Of a stretch of DNA of 64,000 nt, positions 10,717 to 22,659 are shown piece by piece. A program made the position numbers and the translations under genes. How positions within the stretch are numbered: the stretch's first letter is position 1; each line of letters begins with the position of its first letter. The stretch comes from Rhodocollybia butyracea. Its lineage: Eukaryota; Basidiomycota; Agaricomycetes; Agaricales; Omphalotaceae. Under the pieces are notes generated by a model that had not been told where the DNA came from, ran no database searches, and saw nothing but the letters and a program-made list of their open reading frames with translations. The stretch spans positions 330,835 through 394,834 of the forward strand of contig JADNRY010000029.1 of NCBI GenBank assembly GCA_015501585.1. Reading direction: 5' to 3'.

Positions 10717-12538
10717 ATGTCAGACTACAACTTTACTTCATGGCTCATTCAACCCTCAACCTCTCACTCGCCTACGGCTTTGAACCTGAACGTTTTGAAC
10801 GTCATAGAAATCGACGGTTTCCGAGAGAAATGGAATCGCTCTAGACGTGAAGTTCCTCAAATAATCTACAACGGAATCGTCTTTGACTGGCTCGAAAGCT
10901 TATTATTACCTGCTGGTACTCATATACATACATCTCAGCTGGATGAAGACCTGTCGTTGAAGGACATGTTCTGTTTGGTAATTAACCGCTTTTTTTACTT
11001 CAAGATCACGGTTTTTAGAAATTGGGATAATTAGGAACTCGCGAATGCCATTGGAAGCCCTGAATTTCTTCATCATCTTCTAAAGTCCTCCTCTTCATAC
11101 TACCAAGGCTACCAAGATGTCGACAATAACAATATTACAGGAACACGCTCTGCTATGACTATCCCGCCGTTCGGCCTAGGCTACCTCGTATCTCGCGAAA
11201 ATTCCGGAAGAGGCAAACTCGCGTCGTTTGAGCTTCTAGAGTCGCTTTTGGGAAGTACACTACGCAGAGTTACGAAGGATCTTGATAATGAAGAGAAAAC
11301 TGCAGTGACATGGCTGTATCAAGATTGGTAATGGCGTTCAGCCCTTTTTTTGTAAACTATTCCTGAAGCTGTTGCTGTCCAGGCTAAGCTGGAAAAGACA
11401 GAACGGCGACGAACTGGAACTGAAACCTGCTACATCGAAGGATCCTCAAAACCTCAAACGCTTTGAACCCGAACCCGAATTGGAGTGTGTTGTTGTTGAA
11501 CCGGGTTTGGATTCGGAGCCCTTGGTGAAACGTCCTCGGCTAGACCTTTTGTCAGGTTCGAAGTCAGGTTCGAAGATTATTCAAGTACATACATACTACA
11601 ACGAGGATATTAACATGGCTGTTATCCAGTACCTCCCAGCAGGACACGGACCACTCTCATGCACTGGCTCAACTCTGCTACCGCTCGCTCCAAAGCTGAA
11701 AAAGAGAACATGAACATCCTGAAATCATCTGGATCTCCCCCTAAGGATCCAGAAGACCCAGAATGGATCTGGTGAGAGTTCTTTTCCGTTTGAAAATTTG
11801 TTTCAACTAACGTTCAAGTTATTTAGCGTTGAATCGACTTCTTCTACAGACCCTCAAGCGCTCGACTCGTCAATCCAACTTCAATCTACAGGATCTCTTC
11901 TTAAACCTCCCTCTCTAATCCAAAGCAGGAGGCTTCCCGAAATACCGCATCTTTCTTCGTTCCATCTTTCGACGTATTCACCAGTTCCACCAGCTCCATC
12001 GGATACTTCCTTCATAGACCGAGGAACTGGGGCTCCTATAACAGGGTATCAACTTCGAAGCGATAGCATACTTGAAGAAGAAGAAAGTGGATATTCCTAC
12101 CTTGACACCATCACGTTTTCGCTCGCCGATTCTTCAGCATCGGCAACTCTTTCGACTATGCCCACTCTGTCGTCTTTGTTGTCTTCGTCCTTGGATGTTT
12201 CTGCAGCTGGCAGCGGAAGAACTTTTTCTTTGAACCACGGTATTCAGCCTGAAGATCATAATGATAATGACGAACAAGAAACGGTCAGGCATAGGCATAA
12301 CGGGATGCAAGCTCGACAGGTTTGGGAAGAAGAACCGTCTACGACGGGGACGGTTGAAACGAATGACATCGCAGAAGTCGACGCTCTTCTCTCTTCGTCC
12401 ACATTTTCTTCTTCAAACGGCAGTACCATGACTACAACAACCACGTCTTCCGTAGATGCGGCAGAAGTTGGGCTATTTCTTGCTTCAGGAATATCTTCCT
12501 TGCTATGTGATAAGTATGATTTTCTCAACTCTACTTAA
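10717..12538 (+). CDS. Unknown multi-exon protein, better-preserved copy of the 1.7 kb family
   Basis: The start ATG at 10717 (MSDYNFTSWLIQPSTSHSPT) leads a continuous exon to about 10912. Further coding-like blocks follow at 11100-11280 (FELLESLLGSTL), 11372-11777 (Pro/Glu-rich, then TLMHWLNSATARSKAEKENM, ending DPEDPEWIW at a gtgaga donor), and 11820-12538, a Ser/Thr-rich segment with many TTT and SSS runs. Exon borders between 10912 and 11400 are uncertain. No domain is recognised; the C-terminal half is low complexity. The 5' two thirds match 1690-2570. Confidence 0.5.
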
Positions 12539-12742
12539 ATATAATTAAATACTACTTATACTACAGTTTTACGGGACACACATATGTATATTGTTTGACT
12601 AGTAGACGAGCAGACGGTGCGTTCATGTATATACACATAATAATATCGTATGTGGTATAAGAAGAAAAGTTCGTATCATCATTAAAAATCCACCCTAAAA
12701 CATCCAGGTCCCGGAGGATACAATATGAGAAGAATAAAGATA

Positions 12743-15519
12743 TCACTCAACAATCTTTACCACGACCGTCCCTCCATCCCTCAGGGGCCCATTAGCAATG
12801 AAGACCTGTGGCGTCCGTTCAAGAGGAACAACTCGATCACAATCGTCATACCCGCCACCCACCCAAGGCCTCACGCCTTCGTTCATCGCCATCTTGATAA
12901 CAGCAGCTACACTTTCCCCGACATCCTCCCCCTCCCAGTCAACATCCTGCGCGACGCTGACCCACGCATATCCGACTTTCCCATTCCCATTTGCGTTACC
13001 CCCGTCGCCGGCCATGTTATGAGTATTCTTAAGCGACCTCAATCCAGCTCTAAAGTGGTCTCCAGCAGTGGGTATCGGTCGACTGGGGGTATCGCCGACG
13101 AGGGTCGTGAACTGGCCTGTCCCATGCGCGGGGTTCCCTTGTACCACAGCTTCCTTGTTCTTCTTCCGTATACGAAAGCTGCCGCTTTTCGAACCCGGAG
13201 AAGAAAGCATCGGCGGATCTGGGGCGGATACACCTGTATTCCTCAACAGCCTCTCCGAAGCTTCCCAGATCTCCTTCCCGCCGACCGTATCCAGAACAGC
13301 GTCAAAGATGTCTCCATCTCCCACGAGTCGCTCGATGACACGCACGACGGCCGCGACACCATCTTCGCTTCCTTCGCCAGGAGTGTCACCCCCTCCACCA
13401 TCGTCAAATACAACCTCTTCGGCGCCCCACTTTCTGACTCTCCGCTCCACGCTCTCCATATACGCACGTTCCTCCTGCGAACCCTCTACTAGATTTGGGT
13501 CTGACAAGGTAGCATGGACACAGACTCTCCACCCACGTCTCACAAGCATCTGGACCGCCATTGCACCGACACCATTGTGTCCGTTAAGAACTAAAGCCCG
13601 TCGTCGGTGACCTTCCTCTCCGTGTTCATTGATGGGTTTTCGAAGTACAGGGGAGGATGGTTCGGCGGAGCTTGTTGCAGGCTTGCCGAATGCATAAGCC
13701 AGGGTTCGGACGGCTCGATAGGCATAGACACCGCAAAGAGGGAGCAGGGCGTATTCGTCGATTGTGAGGGGGGAGCTGAAAACGAGCCCTGGAGGCCGAG
13801 CTGTTCGAGACAAGGATTTTGATCGTGATGGGGTGGAGGAGGAAACTGAAGATGGAGCGTCGAGACCGTTATCAGAAAGTACTGAACTGGAAGGAATCAT
13901 AGGATGGGGGATTTTATGAACCCTCCGCCGGTCGACAACAATGAATTCTTGGAGAGCACCACACTAAATATAAAAAATGTGAGTTAGGTAAGCTCTGCTC
14001 TGTCTCGATACTCACACACCTTTTTAACATCCAATAGGCCAACAACCCACTCTCCCTTCTTAGCAATTTCGTCTTTGACATCCCATCCGCATTCCAGTAC
14101 TCTCCCTACAAAACTTCGCCCAGGAATATACCCAACGTCTGGCTCTATTCGGTCCGAAGTTTTACCGCCAAACGATAGATCATCACTGTCTGCTCGTTTA
14201 TGCTTGCTCCTCATACTGACACTCCGGAATAGCGTGGGTTTGCTGGGCGGGGTATTTCCTGTTTCGCTGGCGCTCCGACCAGCTGTGGAAGGGCGAGAAA
14301 AGGCTGCTGTTCGTGAATGAACGACTCCCGCCAGCTTCGCATCGACCCCATCCACTCCCACAGCCCACACCTGGACGAGTACACCCCCAGCTGGGATGTA
14401 ATCCGGCGGTCGACGATAGCTGGTAAAGCTAAGCACTGCATCAGCGCCTGCTTTCCTTGTACGGCGAGGCGGCGTTTCAGCTGCCGTAGCACCAGTTCCC
14501 ACCACCTTGGCGCTTCGACTGCGGGCTCTGCTGAGAATGGCGCCAAGGCCAAAGACACCACCTTTGGAAATTGATGCCAGCCCTTTCGTGACTTCCACCG
14601 TGGCCATCGTCGTCTGCGCTATCCCGCTTTCTGTCAAGTCAATTTTGCCATCGGTACCTCCGACAACACTGACACGTTTGCTAGAATTCGGGATGAATGC
14701 GGGCTGGGGTGCATGAGGAATGGTTAGAGATGTATAACCAGGGGTACCAGATGAGGGAAGAGATGGAGCATATGATGTTGTCGAAATGTATGAGGATACA
14801 GTGGAATCGGGCAGGCTAGCCCGTGCGACCACATGCTGAATATTTTCCAAAGACCGGGATTTTCTATGTGCCAGATTTGGCTTCGTTGGGTTGTTCTGCC
14901 GTCTCAAGGAGCTGGACGTCCTTGGACGGACAGATCCGGTGGCAGAGCTGGTTCTGGCTCGTTCAGCAGAGGAAGAACGAATGCTACCCAGACTTGACCG
15001 ATGTATTGATTCTCGTTCCTCTTCTTCTTCGACGAGAGCAGACATACTCATCATGATACTGGGACTCGCTTTGGACAAGGATTTCGACCTGGGCTTCGTT
15101 CTGTACTGCGGAATTGGATGAGGCTGAGGGATGATTTTAGGAGGTAGTTGATTAATATAATAGCTCGTGGCTGAGATAGTCGTAGATTTGGACTTCTTTT
15201 TTGAAGATTTGGAAGAAATAGAAGAAGGAGGAGATGCAAGCCATCGCACATCTTTAGCCCAGTCCTGGTCAGTGTAAGTCATGGAAGCTGGTTGTGTACG
15301 ATCTGGATGTGGTCGTCTAGAGTCTCTTTTTCGTAAAGATTTGGTGGTAAGCGAATTATGACTAATTTCCGAGACATTTGGCGTCGTAATGCAGGTGGAA
15401 CTGGAGTCTAAGGAGAATAAAGAATGTCCGTCCAATGAATTGGTCGAGATAGAGGCCGTTGTGGAGCGTGAAGTAAGTGGTGTCCTCGTGGCAATCGTCA
15501 GTTCGCGCGACGAAACCAT
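12743..15519 (-). CDS. MDR-type (zinc-less alcohol dehydrogenase/quinone reductase-like) protein with long disordered N-terminus
   Basis: Exons 15519-14020 and 13963-12743 join across a 56 bp intron (gtgtgt donor), giving DVKK-CGALQEFIVVDRRRVH in frame. Residues 1 to about 330 are Ser/Thr/Arg-rich and disordered. The rest follows the MDR plan: a GroES-like part (PDYIPAGGVLVQVWAVGVDG, GYIPGRSFVGRVLECGWDV) and a Rossmann part with VLNGHNGVGAMAVQMLVRRG, close to the AxxGxxG nucleotide-binding loop. Zinc-ligand residues are not evident. Coding-like sequence extends upstream (EDEVYYTPESSP directly before this ATG), and an exon starting MSKPTVLQTLLGR at 15865 may be the true N-terminus. Substrate unknown. 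Confidence 0.78.
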
Positions 15520-16021
15520 GGGGGAAGATTCTGGAGTGTAGTAAACTTCGTCTTCGTCGTCGGCAGCCGGTTCAACTTGACAGTTATGAGGAGAATTAAT
15601 GACGTGCGAGTCTTGAATTGTATTTGTTACCTTTAAAGGTACTAAATCAGAGAAGGAAGAAGGGAAGTTCCATAATGATGCATACTTTAGCGGAAAGATG
15701 TGAAATGGTTGTAGATGAAACGCCTGGCGTTTGCTGGGCAGCCTGTGCTGCTACATGGAGCATATGGGCCTTTGTAGAATGATAGTCTTTATCTTGGGAG
15801 AATCGCGAGGTATACGACTGTGAGGGCCTGCCCAGCAGCGTTTGTAGAACAGTTGGCTTTGACATTGTCAACGCGGTTGCAGAAAGCTTGCGAGTTGCAG
15901 GTTGCCTTGAACAACACTCATGACAGCGATGACGCTCGCTTAAGCGCTCATGATCTCCACTGATTGATGCGGATTTTGATTTCAAGTACTTAAATGGGTA
16001 CTAACTACAAGGGGGACTCGT

Positions 16022-17392
16022 CTATAGCCGACGCCTCTGTTTTGACCGTTCAGCTTCCTCAGCCTGCGTCTTGATAAACTCTGACAGTACAGGGCCTATC
16101 CTCGCCCACTCTTTGGGAGAAAAGAATAAGATTATCCTGGTTTTCTGAAGCAGTAGCAAGCACTTGCCCTTATCAGTCAACTCTTTGACTTTATCAACAT
16201 ATGGATGGACAGGCAATGAGAGAGGCATGTCTGTTTTCTCCCATCCTAATGCAAGAAGTCGACTCCAAATACTGGAGATATGCAGATACATCAGAACCAG
16301 TGACAGCAAAGAAAGCTCAAACATACACAGAGTATCGGGTAGAGCGGATTTTGTCAATTTCCTTTGAGCGGTGTCTTTCTTGCCGCTCGCGACGTCTTTT
16401 GCATACCTGGACCCACTTGGTAAGATACTGGTGGTGCCACTGAAAATCTGGGTAAGCAACAAAAACGCGTATATGGAGTTAAGAATTGCCTGTTGTCGTA
16501 TCTTCGTCTCAGCTCTCATCTTCAGCTGCCATTGTTGGAAGGAGGCTTCGTCATGAACCATTTCTTCATATTGTGCCAGGTAAGCCGAGACAACTTCAGG
16601 TAACCACTTCTGATTTTGGTGGGGTATATGGTATAAAAAATCATGTTTCCTGATGAGGGGAGGCTGAAACTCGAATTCAAGCATGTCGGAGACGACGAAT
16701 CTGAGGGCAAACTGGGTCAACTGACAGTACATTCACGGAGCGCAACATACGACCGCGGTATTCTTCCATCTTTTGGAGGCTGTTGACAATGGGAACAGAT
16801 TCTCATTTGCATATTCCAATGAATATCCTTAGCAGTGGTGTGTCTATGATGACAGCCCTGAAAAGTGAAAGCGTGAGTCGCCCATCCAAGTAATTACAAT
16901 TCGACACAGCATATACCTCACAATCATTGTCGAACATCAAGCTAGCATATCGAATTTCGCTCATACCCTGTATTCGAGGGGGAAACCCATGGACATTAGC
17001 TCGCGCTGTTGCCCATATCAAAGCAGACGATTTTTTCCGAAGGTAAGTACCAAAAGTTTTGACAGAGCGCGACAGAATGAGCAAGTCGAGAGGCTCGAGA
17101 TGGCAGAATATCTTACAAGGAAGTTAGTAAGCGTATACCCTACCGAGATAAAACAACTTACCTCGAAGCAGATATCCAGAGGCATATTTTTGAAATTTTC
17201 GAGGGAAAGTTCATCGCGCCGCGGCTTCGATGAAGATTTATCGCTCGAATCTTCGAAACTTGATAAGGGCTGAAATTCGAACTTGGGAAAGATCCTGCCA
17301 GTGGGTTTGGCTGTGTTTAAACGACTGCTTCGACGTTTGGGGGCCACTTGCTCTGCGTGGAATTCTTCCAGCACGCGCTTTCGTTTCGCCAT
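16022..17392 (-). CDS. F-box protein, mushroom-type, with a GC-AG intron
   Basis: Supported exons are 17392-17162, 17111-16917, 16857-16751 and 16700 onward. The introns are 50, 59 and 50 bp, followed by at least one more and a final intron at 16167-16111 with a GC donor (gcaagt). The N-terminus is basic (MAKRKRVLEE). The F-box is split by intron 1: NMPLDICFE-IFCHLEPLDLLILSR. A putative metal-binding pair follows (CEGCHH... and RICSHC), then a long helical region and a tail LTDKEWARIGPVLSEFI created by the GC-AG splice. F-box proteins present substrates to SCF ubiquitin ligases via Skp1; the substrate is unknown. Large F-box families of this layout are common in Agaricomycetes. Confidence 0.8.
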
Positions 17393-17545
17393 GATTGTAA
17401 CAGCTGACTACGAGGACCCACAAGTGACTCACTGTCGCGACGTCAGTTATTTTCACACTCACACGGTAAAATAAGGTCAAGCTTTAGCATACATTGAAAT
17501 TCGCATAGGGCTACCCTGAAGCTGCGAGAGTGAATGGGAAAGAGT

Positions 17546-19540
17546 CTAGGGTCCTAGTGTCCTAGTACTTATCGGAACATTCAGCAGATAGAACTGTCCC
17601 CGATGACTATCCTTTCTCCATACAACAAATATCCGCGATTTCCCCCAGTCCAGCTGGTTGTTTCTATCTAAGGGGTACACAAGCACATAACGAAGTTCAG
17701 TGGCTCCGGTAAGCTTCATGAGAAGTTGAATCAACTCGTCATCTTTCTGGGACCCTTTGTGGACGTGTAGTAGTATTGTGATCCGCAATATGTAAAGTAC
17801 CGTGTGGCCTGGAGCCATGTTCTCGACGAAGAAGCCTTCAAAAGGTGAATGGGTTACTGCCTCCGAGTCAGCCATGTAGTAAACATCCTCATCGACCTCG
17901 CTGCCATCGTGATAGTTTTCCATGGACCAAACCTGTTTTTTTGTAGCACCCGGGCTCATACAGATGTCAGAGAGAGTGGGAACATCCCCAGTACTGAAGC
18001 TAGAGCATTTGTAGTATGAGTAATGTCATTGGGAACCGAAGTGAATCTCACATGTCTTCGCTGTCGCCACTCTCAGCCTGGACCTGTATATTCTCGTTGC
18101 TATCACCCTCGTTGTTTCCACGGGTGTCCACTAGCTTCATGGACCACAAAGAATCAGTGCGACCAATTTGTGTGGTATATGTGTGGGCCAAAGCTTCAAA
18201 GCAACAGGCTTTCAGAGCTGGAAAATAATAAATTTCATAGTACAGATTCACTTGGGTGGCGAAGGGCTCAGTTTGAAGTGACTTGGATACCCAGTTTCGA
18301 ATGGAGAGAGACTTGAAATCAAAAGAATAAAAGGTAGCGGAGGCGAAAATACCATAAGTAGATGACGTGTTGGGTTGGAGTGCTATAAGATAGGGGAGCT
18401 TGCTCCTAGTAGGGTCGTAGTGCGAGTCATAAGGCGTTGAACGAAGGTAGTACAGCGCAACTTCCTTCATGAGGTCTACGGCCTTTCCAGAGACATAGGG
18501 TAGAAAATTGAACGGTAAACATCATGGGGCTGAAATCCTTGTACGTGGATTGCATTATCCACCAATATTTCGAGACAGTCATCCAGAGTTTTATGATGCT
18601 GGTTCTGGAGATTGAACGAATTGAGAAAGACTTGGGCAGCTTGTATATTCTCGGGGTAAGTCAAGGTTTTCTGGTTGATACACCTTTTCAGGTTTTCCCG
18701 GAAACCTGGATATTCATTGTGAATCGTGAGGCTATGCATTTGGTTAGTGCAGCTAAGGGGTGTGTACCACAATGGACTCACCCTAGAAGGATCTCAGACC
18801 TTGTCCACAATGGGAGTCCCCAAACAACAGGCGTTTTTTCCTTTTTCCAGATTTTGAAGCACTTTGGCCGAGGTGAGACGGCCTGCACCGGAAAGCCCAG
18901 CGAAACACAGAGCCCTTTAGCCTCTTCTTCTGCTGAACTTGAATCGATCAATAGGAACATTCGCCTCTCGTCGATGTAGCTGGTCATTGGTAGTCCTGCG
19001 TAATCAGGGTGCAGGCTAAACCTGGCCTGGTCGACAGGTGCCCAAGCCTTTCCGGCGTAGAAGACTCAACTGTGGAAACATTTTGAATGTGGAGGAGCAC
19101 AGGCTCTCGTTGGGCTGATGGCAACGACAGAAGACGAATGAGAAAATACCAGAGCAGTATGCTTTTTTTCTGAACAAACAGAGTAATGAGCATCGATGCG
19201 AAATGAATAGAAGGACTTATGTGCCTATTCCCGGTTGGCCACCTATAATGATACCCGCATCAGAGAACTCCCCTCGTACGGCGAAAAGTCCGTCATAGAG
19301 AGTCGAATAACGATGCGGAATCATGGCCTTGCCCTGGAGGGTGTTACAGAGCGCATGCGCGGAAAGATCTTCAGCTTGGATACCTAATGAGGTTGGAACC
19401 ATCTCCAAGATATATGGGAATTCGGTTTCCCTCCTGAAACTGCCAGGTTTGCTCCACTGGTCGTAAAACTGCTGTCACTGCTGACCAGCGGGAGCCCACA
19501 ATGCTTGATCTTCTGGTCCCCAGATCCATCCATTTTCTGC
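17546..19540 (-). pseudogene. P-loop NTPase/nuclease-like protein of the mushroom-expanded (Crinkler-related) type, damaged
   Basis: Reading from 19540 down, the blocks match this family in order. First is a P-loop-like GGQPGIG (about 19220-19250). Next come SILLWYFLIRLL after a short intron, FLLIDSSSAEEE, WGLPLWTRSEIL, and a helical block ending in HDVYRSIFYP. The C-terminal part (17546-17960) has the alternating strand pattern and the YVLVYPLD end seen in restriction-like nuclease modules of these proteins. The Walker A lysine is not joined to the glycine by a standard splice, and a frame change occurs near 18485-18500. Most likely a decaying copy. NTPase-nuclease proteins of this class are proposed effectors or former transposon products; here function is inference only. 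Confidence 0.5.
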
Positions 19541-20616
19541 TGAATGCAACGCTGATAGGTTATTCATGTTTCAAAGAAACCTATAAGACCCCTATCCATA
19601 AAACTTGCTTTCAGCGTTAATCCCGTAAATGTTCCCACGACGTTCAACACAGAAACGTATTCCGTTTTAGTAGCATTTGTCCCTCCTGCCCGGCGCTCCC
19701 CCTACGGACTACGGACTACGGACTACGGAGGGGTGCCAAATGTGTGCGAAGGTTAACGAAAACCCACTTCAGCGTAGACATTGGCCGGGGTAGGGCGACT
19801 CGGGTTAGGTCTGGCCGCCGGCTGAGAAATCATCTTTATGGTTTGTTCTTTGTTCTGTTTTGTTTGCAACACGTAGTACAAAAAAACCTGAACGTTGTAG
19901 CGTTGTCTCTAGATACAGGAAGGTCGTAATGCTTCGCAATGAAGTCTCCTCGGAGACAGGGCATCCTGATAAGATAAACAACCTGAAACATTTGTCACAG
20001 TCAAAAGCTCACAACATAGTTCTGTGCCTCCCATTTCACATGCGTTTACATATAAAATGCAACCGGTCGCGGGCTGAATCTTCTTTACCACATCGGTAAC
20101 CTTGTATTCGAAGTAGGTCACAGCTACGGAGCCAACACAGCCAGCATGAGTGCACAAATCTCCATCGAAACGTCCTCGTCTAAAGGAGAGTCAATTTTTT
20201 GTGTTGTGATACGGCGTCCACCATTCAAGAGGTGTTAACGTGATCAAAGAGCGAGGGCCTCGTGAGTCTCGTGAGTTTCTATACGAACTCCATCCTAATA
20301 GTAGTGAGAGAACCGTTCAGAATCCCAGAGCATTTCTAGATCTAGAGTTTTAGTCTGGCGCTCACCTCGTATGTAGTTGAGAGCGCAGAATTTGTAACAG
20401 GACATATGTAGGAAACAAAATGACAGCGAAACAAAACAATTCTATATGTAGCAAGAGATCGAAGCAGTTGTGCAAAAGATGGATTAGCGGTCATCACGAC
20501 GGTATTCATATACATATTCGAAAACTAATGTATTATCGGAAGGCTGCGAGTTGTTCTGGGTAAGGACAAGGATTACACGGCTGCAGTTAGCCTTTGACAG
20601 TCGAACGTGGCCTGGA
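19541..20616. other. Intergenic stretch
   Basis: No supported gene lies here. A short tandem of CTACGGA units (19701-19735) is present. The remainder has only short frames without splice-consistent extension. Confidence 0.45.
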
Positions 20617-21486
20617 TCAGCTCTTGTGACCATCCATTTCAGCGTTCAAGTCAGTTAACTCTGGTGGTATCCATCCTCGCAGTGTTTTTCCTCGAAAATG
20701 TAAAGCCGGAGCACCAGTGGGTAAGGAAGTTTCCGAGGCAATACCTGGGCGAGAGGACGATGACCAAACCCATCGAGCTTCTATTTCGCCTTTGAACAAA
20801 CCTGTAGAGCCTCCAAGCGCAGGGTTATATATGCACGAACCCGGAGGCTGAATAGAGTCAAGGGGTGCGGTGCGTTCTTCAGAATCTGTGCCATTGGAAT
20901 TCTCTATGTCTGAACCAACCAGAGGAGGTAGATAGACCAGTAGAAAAGGAGCCTTCGAAGTCATCGCGCGTAGGATGGCAGATTTTGTGAAAGGTGATTC
21001 CGAAAGAAAGATAGCTATAACGGGGGTTGGGGTCTTTGAGGTCCCTTTGGCCGCAGCGTCACTTTCCAAAGCCATGTATCTCCCAACAACACCTTCCAGT
21101 TCCCTCACATACTTCGGCCCAATCTTTTTTCTCTCGGCTTTGCATTGGCCAAGGATTCGTATGCGCTTGAATGGACGATCTACACCCTCGTTTGTGTTTT
21201 GAGGTGAGTCGGGAATATCTACGTCCGGTAGCCACCACCATCCACTGAGATCTACCCCACCATCTTCCTTTCCGCCTACCCTTTGTAAAGACATGCCCAG
21301 TTCCTTTTCAAGAAGCAGCAAACATCGATTTTCGAAAGAAGTTCCACGAAAAACCGTGGATGAATAAAGGCGCATGCGAAATTTGCTGCTACTAGAGCAG
21401 GGGTGGTAAAGACTAGTGTATCGGAATGCGAAACGCGTGCGTGTCCCTGTGAAAGCTCTAGACAGTAGAAACTGTACCAAAGCCAT
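20617..21486 (-). CDS. RRG7: Mitochondrial RRG7-like protein (DUF2034, restriction-endonuclease-like fold)
   Basis: A single exon encodes 289 residues. The N-terminus is Arg/Ser-rich and lacks acidic residues (ALVQFLLSRAFTGTRTRFAF), as expected for a mitochondrial targeting sequence. The core has GTSFENRCLLLLEKELGMSL, then RVGGKEDGGVDLSGWW and ILGQCKAERKKIGPKYVREL, which fit the PD-(D/E)XK order (acidic residue in GVDL, QCKA as the xK motif). In yeast RRG7 is required for respiratory growth and mitochondrial DNA maintenance; the biochemical activity is not settled. Length is close to yeast Rrg7. The tail LNAEMDGHKS ends at TGA 20617. Confidence 0.8.
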   Translation of the reverse strand: MALVQFLLSRAFTGTRTRFAFRYTSLYHPCSSSSKFRMRLYSSTVFRGTSFENRCLLLLEKELGMSLQRVGGKEDGGVDLSGWWWLPDVDIPDSPQNTNEGVDRPFKRIRILGQCKAERKKIGPKYVRELEGVVGRYMALESDAAAKGTSKTPTPVIAIFLSESPFTKSAILRAMTSKAPFLLVYLPPLVGSDIENSNGTDSEERTAPLDSIQPPGSCIYNPALGGSTGLFKGEIEARWVWSSSSRPGIASETSLPTGAPALHFRGKTLRGWIPPELTDLNAEMDGHKS

Positions 21487-22659
21487 GACAAAGCTTCAAA
21501 TTTTATCCAATGAGTTCCACTGTCCTTTGTACATTCCAAGTCAAACGTGTAACGCAGCAGAAGACGGAAATTTTCATTACGTTCAATCTTGTATTCCTAG
21601 GGAGACGCTAGAGTTTGCGAATTAAAGTTTGTGAATCATGATTATTGCTGAACAAACATGGGCGCTTATTCCAAAGTTTGCTATTACAATGAGAAGCTCT
21701 ACAAGATTTATACTAAACCGTCTTTTGCGTCTTTATATCATATATGGAAGCTAAAAGGTCTACGAAAGGTACTATACTAATGTTCTTGTACCATCATAGC
21801 TCCTTTCCAGGTAAAAATTTACTTCTGCCGCCCAGTGGTATCCCTAACTCAAGCTGTTTGATCGACATCTGAGTGGGCCCAACTCAAAACTGGACTTCTA
21901 CATAGGGCGAAACCTGTCGTGAAGCAGGAGATATATGTCGGGCCGTTCAGGACACTTGGTCAAGCACCATGAATGCAACCTTGTTTCTAATTTGACAACC
22001 ATGCGACTACCTTGTTTCGACAATCGTTTTGATATCCACACTCGGCAACCGTGACTACATATGACCTACCACTAAGAGGCGTTCAATGTAGGATCTACTC
22101 GAATGTAGTCTCATTCAATTTTTTTCTGGTGCTTACCCGGGCCTGAGTGCCAGTATGTAGCTACTAATCTCACCGAAGACACAAATCGACAAACTACTGA
22201 TGGTTTAAACTGTGTACCTTTCGCTCTCCAGATCCTACTGGCTCTAAGATGGAAAGAATCTACGGGCAGATCAACCACTTCCAACGCTTACCAGACTCTG
22301 AGTGTATACAAAATAAGAAACAATATGATTCTACATACAACAAATGGAGCAATTACTATACAGATATAAAGAACGTGAGGTTTGTGAAGCCAGTTCAAGT
22401 ATTTATGAAAGCGCAAGGCCCTGAGGCTGTTGTTCTAGATTCCGGTAAAATAACATTTAGGCGAGAATGAAACCAGGTCATAGCTTGAAGAAGAGACGCT
22501 ACTAGCGATGGTTATAATGCACAAAGACGAAGCAGACAGCTCGCATGGGCCATGGCAGTAACATTGGCTCGGCATGTGTGACACTATATCTGCATAATAC
22601 GACGAAGAGGGAATACCCCCGTCGCACAGCATACGAGGTAAGAGCGTCGCTAGTATGCC
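21487..22659. other. Intergenic stretch
   Basis: About 1.2 kb of AT-rich sequence holds no supported gene. The frame at 22249-22470 is open but has no domain, repeat partner or splice support. Confidence 0.4.

Noticed and set aside
13068..13610. Plus-strand 180-residue frame opposite the MDR gene
   Set aside because: Codon texture follows the antisense of the MDR Rossmann part; the minus-strand frame has recognisable motifs.
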